Assembly (NCBI GenBank): GCA_964036275.1
Contig: CAXIWQ010000172.1
Span: 124,001-188,000, forward strand
From: Litoditis marina
Taxonomy: Eukaryota; Nematoda; Chromadorea; Rhabditida; Rhabditidae
Direction: 5' to 3'
Length of the DNA: 64,000 nucleotides
Shown here: in pieces, positions 24,531 to 39,600 of the stretch
Layout of the letters: the number at the start of each line of letters is the position of its first letter
Position numbering within the stretch: the stretch's first letter is position 1
Position numbers and translations under genes: made by a program
Notes under the pieces: model-generated
Databases searched by the model: none
The model's input: the letters and a program-made list of their open reading frames with translations, nothing else
What the model was told of the DNA's origin: nothing

Positions 24531-27500
24531 ATTAACGCGGTTATTACCTCTTTGCCTTGCAGCTACAGAAAAAAATTCATACGGCTATCAAGTCTGTTGC
24601 TCCCAGCTACGAAAACCTAATACGACTTTATATTCTGTGGCGCACAGCCACAAAAGACAAATTAACGCGGTTATTGACTCTTTGCCGTGCAGCTACAGGA
24701 AAAAGGTTATACGGCTATCAAGTATGTTGCTCCCAGCTAAAAAAACCTAATACGACTATCTATTCTGTGGCGCACAGCCACAAAATACGAATTAACGCGG
24801 TTATCGACTCTTTGCCTTGCAGCTACAGAGAACAGTTCATACGGCTATCAAGTCTGTTGCTCCCAGCTACAAAAACCTAATACGACTATATATTCTGTGG
24901 CGCACAGCCACAAAAAACGAATTAACGCGGTTATTGACTCTTTGCCTTGCAGTTACAGAGAATATTTCATACGGCTATCAAATCTGTTGCTCCCAGCTAC
25001 AAAAACCTAATACGACAATCTATTCTGTGGCGCACAGCCACAAAAGACGAATTAACGCGGTTATTGACTCTTTGCCTTGCAGCTACAGAAAAAAAATCAT
25101 ACGGCTATCAAGTCTGTTGCTCCCAGCTACGAACACCTAATACGACTTTATATTCTGTGGCGCACAGCCACAAAACACGAAATATTGCGGTTATCGACTC
25201 TTTGCCTTGCAGCTACAGAAAAAAATCATACGGCTATCAAGTCTGTTGCTCCCAGCTACGAACACCTAATACGACTTTATATTCTGTGGCGCACAGCCAC
25301 AAAACACGAAATATTGCGGTTATCGACTCTTTGCCTTGCAGCTACAGAAAAAAAATCATACGACTATCAAGTCTGTTGCTCCCAGCTAAAAAACCTAATA
25401 CGACTATCTATTCTGTGGCGCACAGCCACAAAATACGAATTAACGCGGTTATCGACTCTTTGCCTTGCAGCTACAGAGAACAGTTCATACGGCTATCAAG
25501 TCTGTTGCTCCCAGCTACAAAAACCTAATACGACTATATATTCTGTGGCGCACAGCCACAAAAAACGAATTAACGCGGTTATTGACTCTTTGCCTTGCAG
25601 TTACAGAGAATATTTCATACGGCTATCAAATCTGTTGCTCCCAGCTACAAAAACCTAATACGACAATCTATTCTGTGGCGCACAGCCACAAAAGACGAAT
25701 TAACGCGGTTATTGACTCTTTGCCTTGCAGCTACAGAAAAAAAATCATACGGCTATCAAGTCTGTTGCTCCCAGCTACGAACACCTAATACGACTTTATA
25801 TTCTGTGGCGCACAGCCACAAAACACGAAATATTGCGGTTATCGACTCTTTGCCTTGCAGTTACAGAGAATATTTCATACGGCTATCAAATCTGTTGCTC
25901 CCAGCTACAAAAACCTAATACGACAATCTATTCTGTGGCGCACAGCCACAAAAGACGAATTAACGCGGTTATTGAATCTTTGCCTTGCAGCTACAGAAAA
26001 AAAATCATACGGCTATCAAGTCTGTTGCTCCCAGCTACGAACACCTAATACGACTTTATATTCTGTGGCGCACAGCCACAAAACACGAAATATTGCGGTT
26101 ATTACCTCTTTGCCTTGCAGCTACAGAAAAAAGTTCATACGGCTATCAAGTCTGTTGCTCCCAGCTACGAAAACCTAATACGACTTTATATTCTGTGGCG
26201 CACAGCCACAAAATACGAATTAACGCGGTTATCGACTCTTTGCCTTGCAGCTACAGAGAACAGTTCATACGGCTATCAAGTCTGTTGCTCCCAGCTACAA
26301 AAACCTAATACGACTATATATTCTGTGGCGCACAGCCACAAAATACGAATTAACGCGGTTATCGACTCTTTGCCTTGCAGCTACAGAGAACAGTTCATAC
26401 GGCTATCAAGTCTGTTGCTCCCAGCTACGAAAACCTAATACGACTTTATATTCTGTGGCGCACAGCCACAAAACACGAAATATCGCGGTTATCGACTTGT
26501 TGGCTTGCAGCTACAGAGAAAAGTTCATACGGCTATCAAGTCTGTTGCTCCCAGCTACAAAAACCTGATACGACAATCTATTCTGTGGCGCACAGCCACA
26601 AAAGACAAATTAACGCGGTTATTACCTCTTTGCCTTGCAGCTACAGAAAAAAATTCATACGGCTATCAAGTCTGTTGCTCCCAGCTACGAAAACCTAATA
26701 CGACTTTATATTCTGTGGCGCACAGCCACAAAAGACAAATTAACGCGGTTATTGACTCTTTGCCGTGCAGCTACAGGAAAAAGGTTATACGGCTATCAAG
26801 TATGTTGCTCCCAGCTAAAAAAACCTAATACGACTATCTATTCTGTGGCGCACAGCCACAAAATACGAATTAACGCGGTTATCGACTCTTTGCCTTGCAG
26901 CTACAGAGAACAGTTCATACGGCTATCAAGTCTGTTGCTCCCAGCTACAAAAACCTAATACGACTATATATTCTGTGGCGCACAGCCACAAAAAACGAAT
27001 TAACGCGGTTATTGACTCTTTGCCTTGCAGTTACAGAGAATATTTCATACGGCTATCAAATCTATTGCTCCCAGCTACAAAAACCTAATACGACAATCTA
27101 TTCTGTGGCGCACAGCCACAAAAGACGAATTAACGCGGTTATTGACTCTTTGCCTTGCAGCTACAGAAAAAAAATCATACGGCTATCAAGTCTATTGCTC
27201 CCAGCTACGAACACCTAATACGACTTTATATTCTGTGGCGCACAGCCACAAAACACGAAATATTGCGGTTATCGACTCTTTGCCTTGCAGCTACAGAAAA
27301 AAAATCATACGGCTATCAAGTCTGTTGCTCCCAGCTACAAAAACCTGATACGACAATCTATTCTGTGGCGCACAGCCACAAAAGACAAATTAACGCGGTT
27401 ATTACCTCTTTGCCTTGCAGCTACAGAAAAAAGTTCATACGGCTATCAAGTCTGTTGCTCCCAGCTACGAAAACCTAATACGACTTTATATTCTGTGGCG

Positions 27501-28714
27501 CACAGCCACAAAATACGAATTAACGCGGTTATCGACTCTTTGCCTTGCAGCTACAGAGAACAGTTCATACGGCTATCAAGTCTGTTGCTCCCAGCTACAA
27601 AAACCTAATACGACTATATATTCTGTGGCGCACAGCCACAAAATACGAATTAACGCGGTTATCGACTCTTTGCCTTGCAGCTACAGAGAACAGTTCATAC
27701 GGCTATCAAGTCTGTTGCTCCCAGCTACGAAAACCTAATACGACTTTATATTCTGTGGCGCACAGCCACAAAACACGAAATATCGCGGTTATCGACTTGT
27801 TGGCTTGCAGCTACAGAGAAAAGTTCATACGGCTATCAAGTCTGTTGCTCCCAGCTACAAAAACCTGATACGACAATCTATTCTGTGGCGCACAGCCACA
27901 AAAGACAAATTAACGCGGTTATTACCTCTTTGCCTTGCAGCTATAGAAAAAAGTTCATACGGCTATCAAGTCTGTTGCTCCCAGCTACGAAAACCTAATA
28001 CGACTTTATATTCTGTGGCGCACAGCCACAAAAGACAAATTAACGCGGTTATTGACTCTTTGCCGTGCAGCTACAGGAAAAAGGTTATACGGCTATCAAG
28101 TATGTTGCTCCCAGCTACAAAAACCTAATACGACTATCTATTCTGTGGCGCACAGCCACAAAATACGAATTGACGCGGTTATCGACTCTTTGCCTTGCAG
28201 CTACAGAGAATATTTCATACGGCTATCAAATCTGTTGCTCCCAGCTACAAAAACCTAATACGACAATCTATTCTGTGGCGCACAGCCACAAAAAACAAAT
28301 TATCGCGGTTATCGACTTGTTGGCTTGCAGCTACAGAGAAAAGTTCATACGGCTATCAAGTCTGTTTCTCCCAGCTACAAAAACCTAATACGACTATATA
28401 TTCTGTGGCGCACAGCCACAAAAGACGAATTAACGCGGTTATTGACTCTTTACCTCGCAGTTACAGAGAACATTTCATACGGCTATCAAATCTGTTGCTC
28501 CCAGCTACAAAACCTAATACGACAATCTATTCTGTGGCGCACAGCCACAAAGACGAATTAACGCGGTTATTGACATTTTGACTTGCAGCTACAAAAAAAA
28601 AATCATACGGCTATCAAGTCTGTTGCTCCCAGCTACAAAAACCTAATACGACTATATATTCTGTGGCGCACAGCCACAAAAGACGAATTAACGCGGTTAT
28701 TGACTCTTTGCCTC
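24427..28714 (+). repeat. Sixteen- and ten-monomer HOR block
   Basis: Markers at 24427, 24557, 24817 and 24947 recur at 26505, 26635, 26895 and 27025 (offset 2078 bp, 16 monomers). Markers at 26245, 26375 and 26505 recur at 27545, 27675 and 27805 (offset exactly 1300 bp, 10 monomers). The block is marked by CACGAAATATTGCGG and by ACGAACACCTAATACG variants. Two almost identical monomers of that class lie back to back at about 25085-25344, a single-monomer duplication. Confidence 0.75.
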
Positions 28715-31700
28715 GCAGTTACAGAGAATATTTTATCAAATCTGTTGCTCCCAGCAACAAAAACCTGATACGACAATCTATTCTGTGGCGCACAGCCACA
28801 AAAGACAAATTAACGCGGTTATTACCTCTTTGCCTTGCAGCTACAGAAAAAAGTTCATACGGCTATCAAGTCTGTTGCTCCCAGCTACGAAAACCTAATA
28901 CGACTTTATATTCTGTGGCGCACAGCCACAAAAGACAAATTAACGCGGTTATTGACTCTTTGCCGTGCAGCTACAGGAAAAAGGTTATACGGCTATCAAG
29001 TATGTTGCTCCCAGCTACAAAAACCTAATACGACTATCTATTCTGTGGCGCACAGCCACAAAATACGAATTGACGCGGTTATCGACTCTTTGCCTTGCAG
29101 CTACAGAGAACAGTTCATACGGCTATCAAGTCTGTTGCTCCCAGCTACGAAAACCTAATACGACTTTATATTCTGTGGCGCACAGCCACAAAAGACAAAT
29201 TAACGCGGTTATTGACTCTTTGCCGTGCAGCTACAGGAAAAAGATTATACGGCTATCAAGTATGTTGCTCCCAGCTACAAAAACCTAATACGACTATCTA
29301 TTCTGTGGCGCACAGCCACAAAATACGAATTGACGCGGTTATCGACTCTTTGCCTTGCAGCTACAGAGAACAGTTCATACGGCTATCAAATCTGTTGCTC
29401 CCAGCTACAAAAACCTAATACGACAATCTATTCTGTGGCGCACAGCCACAAAAGACGAATTAACGCGGTTATTGACTCTTTGCCTCGCAGTTACAGAGAA
29501 CATTTCATACGGCTATCAAATCTGTTGCTCCCAGCTACAAAAACCTAATACGACAACCTATTCTGTGGCGCACAGCCACAAAGACGAATTAACGCGGTTA
29601 TTGACATTTTGACTTGCAGCTACAAAAAAAAAATCATACGGCTATCAAGTCTGTTGCTCCCAGCTACAAAAACCTAATACGACTATCTATTCTGTGGCGC
29701 ACAGCCACAAAATACGAATTGACGCGGTTATCGACTCTTTGCCTTGCAGCTACAAAAAAAAAGTTCATACGGCTATCAAGTCTGTTGCTCCCAGCTACAA
29801 AAACCTAATACGACTTTATATTCTGTGGCGCACAGCCACAAAAGACAAATTAACGCGGTTATTGACTCTTTGCCGTGCAGCTACAGGAAAAAGGTTATAC
29901 GGCTATCAAGTATGTTGCTCCCAGCTACAAAAACCTAATACGACTATCTATTCTGTGGCGCACAGCCACAAAATACGAATTAACGCGGTTATCGACTCTT
30001 TGCCTTGCAGCTACAGAGAACAGTTCATACGGCTATCAAATCTGTTGCTCCCAGCTACAAAAACCTAATACGACAATCTATTCTGTGGCGCACAGCCACA
30101 AAATACGAATTATCGCGGTTATCGACTTGTTGGCTTGCAGCTACAGAGAAAAGTTCATACGGCTATCAAGTCTGTTGCTCCCAGCTACAAAAACCTAATA
30201 CGACTATATATTCTGTGGCGCACAGCCACAAAAGACGAATTAACGCGGTTATTGACTCTTTGCCTCGCAGTTACAGGGAATATTTTATCAAATCTGTTGC
30301 TCCCAGCAACAAAAACCTGATACGACAATCTATTCTGTGGCGCACAGCCACAAAAGACAAATTAACGCGGTTATTACCTCTTTGCCTTGCAGCTACAGAA
30401 AAAAGTTCATACGGCTATCAAGTCTGTTGCTCCCAGCTACGAAAACCTAATACGACTTTATATTCTGTGGCGCACAGCCACAAAAGACAAATTAACGCGG
30501 TTATTGACTCTTTGCCGTGCAGCTACAGGAAAAAGGTTATACGGCTATCAAGTATGTTGCTCCCAGCTACAAAAACCTAATACGACTATCTATTCTGTGG
30601 CGCACAGCCACAAAATACGAATTGACGCGGTTATCGACTCTTTGCCTTGCAGCTACAGAGAACAGTTCATACGGCTATCAAGTCTGTTGCTCCCAGCTAC
30701 GAAAACCTAATACGACTTTATATTCTGTGGCGCACAGCCACAAAAGACAAATTAACGCGGTTATTGACTCTTTGCCGTGCAGCTACAGGAAAAAGGTTAT
30801 ACGGCTATCAAGTATGTTGCTCCCAGCTACAAAAACCTAATACGACTATCTATTCTGTGGCGCACAGCCACAAAATACGAATTGACGCGGTTATCGACTC
30901 TTTGCCTTGCAGCTACAGAGAACAGTTCATACGGCTATCAAATCTGTTGCTCCCAGCTACAAAAACCTAATACGACAATCTATTCTGTGGCGCACAGCCA
31001 CAAAAGACGAATTAACGCGGTTATTGACTCTTTGCCTCGCAGTTACAGAGAACATTTCATACGGCTATCAAATCTGTTGCTCCCAGCTACAAAAACCTAA
31101 TACGACAATCTATTCTGTGGCGCACAGCCACAAAGACGAATTAACGCGGTTATTGACATTTTGACTTGCAGATACAAAAAAAAATTATACGGCTATCAAG
31201 TCTGTTGCTTCCAACTACAAAAACATAATACGACTTTATATTCTGTGGCGCACAGCCACAAAATACAAATTAACGCGGTTATTGACTCTTTGCCTTGCAG
31301 TTACAGAGAACATTTCATACGGCTATCAAATCTGTTGCTCCCAGCTACAAAAACCTAATACGACTTTATATTCTGTGGCGCACAGCCACAAAAGACAAAT
31401 TAACGCGGTTATTACCTCTTTGCCTTGCAGCTACAGAAAAAAGTTTATACGGCTATCAAGTCTGTTGCTCCCAGCTACAAAAACCTGATACGACAATCTA
31501 TTCTGTGGCGCACAGCCACAAAAGACGAATTAACGCGGTTATTGACTCTTTGCCTTGCAGCTACAGAAAAAAAATCATACGGCTATCAAGTCTGTTGCTC
31601 CCAGCTACGAAAACCTAATACGACTTTATATTCTGTGGCGCACAGCCACAAAACACGAAATATTGCGGTTATCGACTCTTTGCCTTGCAGCTACAGAAAA

Positions 31701-34700
31701 AAAATCATACGGCTATCAAGTCTGTTGCTCCCAGCTACAAAAACCTGATACGACAATCTATTCTGTGGCGCACAGCCACAAAAGACAAATTAACGCGGTT
31801 ATTACCTCTTTGCCTTGCAGCTACAGAAAAAAGTTCATACGGCTATCAAGTCTGTTGCTCCCAGCTACGAAAACCTAATACGACTTTATATTCTGTGGCG
31901 CACAGCCACAAAATACGAATTAACGCGGTTATCGACTCTTTGCCTTGCAGCTACAGAGAACAGTTTATACGGCTATCAAGTCTGTTGCTCCCAGCTACAA
32001 AAACCTAATACGACTATATATTCTGTGGCGCACAGCCACAAAATACGAATTAACGCGGTTATCGACTCTTTGCCTTGCAGCTACAGAGAACAGTTCATAC
32101 GGCTATCAAGTCTGTTGCTCCCAGCTACGAAAACCTAATACGACTTTATATTCTGTGGCGCACAGCCACAAAACACGAAATATCGCGGTTATCGACTTGT
32201 TGGCTTGCAGCTACAGAGAAAAGTTCATACGGCTATCAAATCTGTTGCTCCCAGCAACAAAAACCTGATACGACAATCTATTCTGTGGCGCACAGCCACA
32301 AAAGACAAATTAACGCGGTTATTACCTCTTTGCCTTGCAGCTACAGAAAAAAGTTCATACGGCTATCAAGTCTGTTGCTCCCAGCTACGAAAACCTAATA
32401 CGACTTTATATTCTGTGGCGCACAGCCACAAAAGACAAATTAACGCGGTTATCGACTCTTTGCCTTGCAGCTACAGAAAAAAGTTCATACGGCTATCAAG
32501 TCTGTTGCTCCCAGCTACAAAAACCTAATACGACTATATATTCTGTGGCGCACAGCCACAAAAGACGAATTAACGCGGTTATTGACTCTTTGCCTCGCAG
32601 TTACAGAGAATATTTTATCAAATCTGTTGCTCCCAGCAACAAAAACCTGATACGACAATCTATTCTGTGGCGCACAGCCACAAAAGACAAATTAACGCGG
32701 TTATTGACTCTTTGCCGTGCAGCTACAGGAATAAGGTTATACGGCTATCAAGTATGTTGCTCCCAGCTACAAAAACCTAATACGACTATCTATTCTGTGG
32801 CGCACAGCCACAAAATACGAATTGACGCGGTTATCGACTCTTTGCCTTGCAGCTACAGAGAACAGTTCATACGGCTATCAAATCTGTTGCTCCCAGCTAC
32901 AAAAACCTAATACGACAATCTATTCTGTGGCGCACAGCCACAAAAGACGAATTAACGCGGTTATTGACTCTTTGCCTCGCAGTTACAGAGAACATTTCAT
33001 ACGGCTATCAAATCTGTTGCTCCCAGCTACAAAAACCTAATACGACAATCTATTCTGTGGCGCACAGCCACAAAGACGAATTAACGCGGTTATTGACATT
33101 TTGACTTGCAGCTACAAAAAAAAAATCATACGGCTATCAAGTCTGTTGCTTCCAACTACAAAAACATAATACGACTTTATATTCTGTGGCGCACAGCCAC
33201 AAAATACAAATTAACGCGGTTATTGACTCTTTGCCTTGCAGTTACAGAGAACATTTCATACGGCTATCAAATCTGTTGCTCCCAGCTACAAAAACCTAAT
33301 ACGACTTTATATTCTGTGGCGCACAGCCACAAAAGACAAATTAACGCGGTTATTACCTCTTTGCCTTGCAGCTACAGAAAAAAGTTTATACGGCTATCAA
33401 GTCTGTTGCTCCCAGCTACGAAAACCTAATACGACTTTATATTCTGTGGCGCACAGCCACAAAACACGAAATATTGCGGTTATCGACTCTTTGCCTTGCA
33501 GCTACAGAAAAAAAATCATACGGCTATCAAGTCTGTTGCTCCCAGCTACAAAAACCTGATACGACAATCTATTCTGTGGCGCACAGCCACAAAAGACAAA
33601 TTAACGCGGTTATTACCTCTTTGCCTTGCAGCTACAGAAAAAAGTTCATACGGCTATCAAGTCTGTTGCTCCCAGCTACGAAAACCTAATACGACTTTAT
33701 ATTCTGTGGCGCACAGCCACAAAATACGAATTAACGCGGTTATCGACTCTTTGCCTTGCAGCTACAGAGAACAGTTTATACGGCTATCAAGTCTGTTGCT
33801 CCCAGCTACAAAAACCTAATACGACTATATATTCTGTGGCGCACAGCCACAAAATACGAATTAACGCGGTTATCGACTCTTTGCCTTGCAGCTACAGAGA
33901 ACAGTTCATACGGCTATCAAGTCTGTTGCTCCCAGCTACGAAAACCTAATACGACTTTATATTCTGTGGCGCACAGCCACAAAACACGAAATATCGCGGT
34001 TATCGACTTGTTGGCTTGCAGCTACAGAGAAAAGTTCATACGGCTATCAAGTCTGTTGCTCCCAGCTACAAAAACCTGATACGACAATCTATTCTGTGGC
34101 GCACAGCCACAAAAGACAAATTAACGCGGTTATTACCTCTTTGCCTTGCAGCTACAGAAAAAAGTTCATACGGCTATCAAGTCTGTTGCTCCCAGCTACG
34201 AAAACCTAATACGACTTTATATTCTGTGGCGCACAGCCACAAAAGACAAATTAACGCGGTTATTGACTCTTTGCCGTGCAGCTACAGGAAAAAGGTTATA
34301 CGGCTATCAAGTATGTTGCTCCCAGCTACAAAAACCTAATACGACTATCTATTCTGTGGCGCACAGCCACAAAATACGAATTGACGCGGTTATCGACTCT
34401 TTGCCTTGCAGCTACAGAGAATATTCCATACGGCTATCAAATCTGTTGCTCCCAGCTACAAAAACCTAATACGACAATCTATTCTGTGGCGCACAGCCAC
34501 AAAAAAACAAATTATTGCGGTTATCGACTTGTTGGCTTGCAGCTACAGAGAAAAGTTCATACGGCTATCAAGTCTGTTTCTCCCAGCTACAAAAACCTAA
34601 TACGACTATATATTCTGTGGCGCACAGCCACAAAAGACGAATTAACGCGGTTATTGACTCTTTACCTCGCAGTTACAGAGAACATTTCATACGGCTATCA

Positions 34701-36084
34701 AATCTGTTGCTCCCAGCTACAAAAACCTAATACGACAATCTATTCTGTGGCGCACAGCCACAAAGACGAATTAACGCGGTTATTGACATTTTGACTTGCA
34801 GCTACAAAAAAAAATCATACGGCTATCAAGTCTGTTGCTCCCAGCTACAAAAACCTAATACGACTATATATTCTGTGGCGCACAGCCACAAAAGACGAAT
34901 TAACGCGGTTATTGACTCTTTGCCTCGCAGTTACAGAGAATATTTTATCAAATCTGTTGCTCCCAGCAACAAAAACCTGATACGACAATCTATTCTGTGG
35001 CGCACAGCCACAAAAGACAAATTAACGCGGTTATTACCTCTTTGCCTTGCAGCTACAGAAAAAAGTTCATACGGCTATCAAGTCTGTTGCTCCCAGCTAC
35101 GAAAACCTAATACGACTTTATATTCTGTGGCGCACAGCCACAAAAGACAAATTAACGCGGTTATTGACTCTTTGCCGTGCAGCTACAGGAAAAAGGTTAT
35201 ACGGCTATCAAGTATGTTGCTCCCAGCTACAAAAACCTAATACGACTATCTATTCTGTGGCGCACAGCCACAAAATACGAATTGACGCGGTTATCGACTC
35301 TTTGCCTTGCAGCTACAGAGAACAGTTCATACGGCTATCAAGTCTGTTGCTCCCAGCTACGAAAACCTAATACGACTTTATATTCTGTGGCGCACAGCCA
35401 CAAAAGACAAATTAACGCGGTTATTGACTCTTTGCCGTGCAGCTACAGGAAAAAGGTTATACGGCCATCAAGTATGTTGCTCCCAGCTACAAAAACCTAA
35501 TACGACTATCTATTCTGTGGCGCACAGCCACAAAATACGAATTGACGCGGTTATCGACTCTTTGCCTTGCAGCTACAGAGAACAGTTCATACGGCTATCA
35601 AATCTGTTGCTCCCAGCTACAAAAACCTAATACGACAATCTATTCTGTGGCGCACATCCACAAAAGACGAATTAACGCGGTTATTGACTCTTTGCCTCGC
35701 AGTTACAGAGAACATTTCATACGGCTATCAAATCTGTTGCTCCCAGCTACAAAAACCTAATACGACTTTATATTCTGTGGCGCACAGCCACAAAATACGA
35801 ATTGACGCGGTTATCGACTCTTTGCCTTGCAGCTACAGAGAACAGTTCATACGGCTATCAAATCTGTTGCTCCCAGCTACAAAAACCTAATACGACAATC
35901 TATTCTGTGGCGCACAGCCACAAAGACGAATTAACGCGGTTATTGACATTTTGACTTGCAGCTACAAAAAAAAATCATACGGCTATCAAGTCTGTTGCTT
36001 CCAACTACAAAAACATAATACGACTTTATATTCTGTGGCGCACAGCCACAAAATACAAATTAACGCGGTTATTGACTCTTTGCC
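28583..36084 (+). repeat. HOR block marked by 8-bp-deletion monomers
   Basis: A monomer lacking CATACGGC (it reads GAATATTTTATCAAATC) occurs four times, near 28731, 30283, 32613 and 34943. The spacings are about 1550, 2330 and 2330 bp (12 and 18 monomers, each less 10 bp). It is followed by a CCCAGCAACAAAAACCTG variant each time. Flanking monomers agree: 28835/30387 (1552 bp), 30387/35047 (4660 bp, twice 2330) and 31815/33626 (1811 bp). About 31685-32204 repeats 27285-27804 with an offset of exactly 4400 bp. Confidence 0.75.
28690..28760 (+). repeat. Satellite monomer with 8-bp deletion, copy 1
   Basis: The usual GAATATTTCATACGGCTATCAAATC reads GAATATTTTATCAAATC here, so CATACGGC is lost at about 28731. 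Equivalent junctions lie at about 30283, 32613 and 34943. The four share the same breakpoint and the same downstream CAGCAAC variant, so they descend from one deletion that was spread by duplication of larger blocks. Confidence 0.88.
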
Positions 36085-36629
36085 TTGCAGTTACAGAGAA
36101 CATTTCATACGGCTATCAAATCTGTTGCTCCCAGCTACAAAAACCTAATACGACTTTATATTCTGTGGCGCACAGCCACAAAAGACAAATTAACGCGGTT
36201 ATTACCTCTTTGCCTTGCAGCTACAGAAAAAAGTTTATACGGCTATCAAGTCTGTTGCTCCCAGCTACAAAAACCTGATACGACAATCTATTCTGTGGCG
36301 CACAGCCACAAAAGACAAATTAACGCGGTTATTACCTCTTTGCCTTGCAGCTACAAAAAAAGTTCATACGGCTATCAAGTCTGTTGCTCCCAGCTACAAA
36401 AACCTAATACGACTTTATATTCTGTGGCGCACAGCCACAAAAGACAAATTAACGCGGTTATTGACTCTTTGCCGTGCAGCTACAGGAGAAAGGTTATACG
36501 GCTATCAAGTATGTTGCTCCCAGCTACAAAAACCTAATACGACTATCTATTCTGTGGCGCACAGCCACAAAATACGAATTAACGCGGTTATCGACTCTTT
36601 GCCTTGCAGCTACAGAGAACAGTTCATAC

Positions 36630-39600
36630 GGCTATCAAATCTGTTGCTCCCAGCTACAAAAACCTAATACGACAATCTATTCTGTGGCGCACAGCCACAA
36701 AATACGAATTATCGCGGTTATCGACTTGTTGGCTTGCAGCTACAGAGAAAAGTTCATACGGCTATCAAGTCTGTTGCTCCCAGCTACAAAAACCTGATAC
36801 GACAATCTATTCTGTGGCGCACAGCCACAAAAGACAAATTAACGCGGTTATTACCTCTTTGCCTTGCAGCTACAGAAAAAAATTCATACGGCTATCAAGT
36901 CTGTTGCTCCCAGCTACGAAAACCTAATACGACCCTATATTCTGTGGCGCACAGCCACAAAAGACAAATTAACGCGGTTATTGACTCTTTGCCGTGCAGC
37001 TACAGGAAAAAGGTTATACGGCTATCAAGTATGTTGCTCCCAGCTACAAAAACCTAATACGACTATATATTCTGTGGCGCACAGTCACAAAATACGAATT
37101 AACGCGGTTATCGACTCTTTGCATTGCAGCTACAGAGAACAGATCATACGGCCATCAAATCTGTTGCTCCCAGCTACAAAAACCTAATACGACTATATAT
37201 TCTGTGGCGCACAGCCACAAAAGACGAATTAACGCGGTTATTGACTCTTTGCCTCGCAGTTACAGAGAATATTTCATACGGCTATCAAATCTGTTGCTCC
37301 CAGCTACAAAAACCTAATACGACAATCTATTCTGTGGCGCACAGCCACAAAGACGAATTAACGCGGTTATTGACATTTTGACTTGCAGCTACAAAAAAAA
37401 AATCATACGGCTATCAAGTCTGTTGCTTCCAACTACAGAAACATAATACGACAATCTATTCTGTGGCGCACAGCCACAAAACACGAAATATCGCGGTTAT
37501 CGACTTGTTGGCTTGCAGCTACAGAGAAAAGTTCATACGGCTATCAAGTCTGTTGCTCCCAGCTACAAAAACCTGATACGACAATCTATTCTGTGGCGCA
37601 CAGCCACAAAAGACAAATTAACGCGGTTATTACCTCTTTGCCTTGCAGCTACAGAAAAAAGGTTATACGGCTATCAAGTATGTTGCTCCCAGCTACAAAA
37701 ACCTAATACGACTATCTATTCTGTGGCGCACAGCCACAAAATACGAATTGACGCGGTTATCGACTCTTTGCCTTGCAGCTACAGAGAACAGTTCATACGG
37801 CTATCAAATCTGTTGCTCCCAGCTACAAAAACCTAATACGACAATCTATTCTGTGGCGCACAGCCACAAAAGACGAATTAACGCGGTTATTGACTCTTTG
37901 CCTCGCAGTTACAGAGAACATTTCATACGGCTATCAAATCTGTTGATCCCAGCTACAAAAACCTAATACGACAATCTATTCTGTGGCGCACAGCCACAAA
38001 GACGAATTAACGCGGTTATTGACATTTTGACTTGCAGCTACAAAAAAAAATCATACGGCTATCAAGTCTGTTGCTTCCAACTACAAAAACATAATACGAC
38101 TTTATATTCTGTGGCGCACAGCCACAAAATACAAATTAACGCGGTTATTGACTCTTTGCCTTGCAGTTACAGAGAACATTTCATACGGCTATCAAATCTG
38201 TTGCTCCCAGCTACAAAAACCTAATACGACTTTATATTCTGTGGCGCACAGCCACAAAAAACAAATTAACGCGGTTATTACCTCTTTGCCTTGCAGCTAC
38301 AGAAAAAAGTTTATACGGCTATCAAGTCTGTTGCTCCCAGCTACAAAAACCTGATACGACAATCTATTCTGTGGCGCACAGCCACAAAAGACAAATTAAC
38401 GCGGTTATTACCTCTTTGCCTTGCAGCTACAAAAAAAGTTCATACGGCTATCAAGTCTGTTGCTCCCAGCTACAAAAACCTAATACGACTTTATATTCTG
38501 TGGCGCACAGCCACAAAAGACAAATTAACGCGGTTATTGACTCTTTGCCGTGCAGCTACAGGAAAAAGGTTATACGGCTATCAAGTATGTTGCTCCCAGC
38601 TACAAAAACCTAATACGACTATCTATTCTGTGGCGCACAGCCACAAAATACGAATTAACGCGGTTATCGACTCTTTGCCTTGCAGCTACAGAGAACAGTT
38701 CATACGGCTATCAAATCTGTTGCTCCCAGCTACAAAAACCTAATACGACAATCTATTCTGTGGCGCACAGCCACAAAATACGAATTATCGCGGTTATCGA
38801 CTTGTTGGCTTGCAGCTACAGAGAAAAGTTCATACGGCTATCAAGTCTGTTGCTCCCAGCTACAAAAACCTGATACGACAATCTATTCTGTGGCGCACAG
38901 CCACAAAAGACAAATTAACGCGGTTATTACCTCTTTGCCTTGCAGCTACAGAAAAAAATTCATACGGCTATCAAGTCTGTTGCTCCCAGCTACGAAAACC
39001 TAATACGACTTTATATTCTGTGGCGCACAGCCACAAAAGACAAATTAACGCGGTTATTGACTCTTTGCCGTGCAGCTACAGGAAAAAGGTTATACGGCTA
39101 TCAAGTATGTTGCTCCCAGCTAAAAAAACCTAATACGACTATCTATTCTGTGGCGCACAGTCACAAAATACGAATTAACGCGGTTATCGACTCTTTGCCT
39201 TGCAGCTACAGAGAACAGATCATACGGCCATCAAGTCTGTTGCTCCCAGCTACAAAAACCTAATACGACTATATATTCTGTGGCGCACAGCCACAAAAGA
39301 CGAATTAACGCGGTTATTGACTCTTTGCCTCGCAGTTACAGAGAACAGTTCATACGGCTATCAAATCTGTTGCTCCCAGCTACAAAAACCTAATACGACA
39401 ATCTATTCTGTGGCGCACAGCCACAAAATACGAATTATCGCGGTTATCGACTTGTTGGCTTGCAGCTACAGAGAAAAGTTCATACGGCTATCAAGTCTGT
39501 TGCTCCCAGCTACAAAAACCTGATACGACAATCTATTCTGTGGCGCACAGCCACAAAAGACAAATTAACGCGGTTATTACCTCTTTGCCTTGCAGCTACA

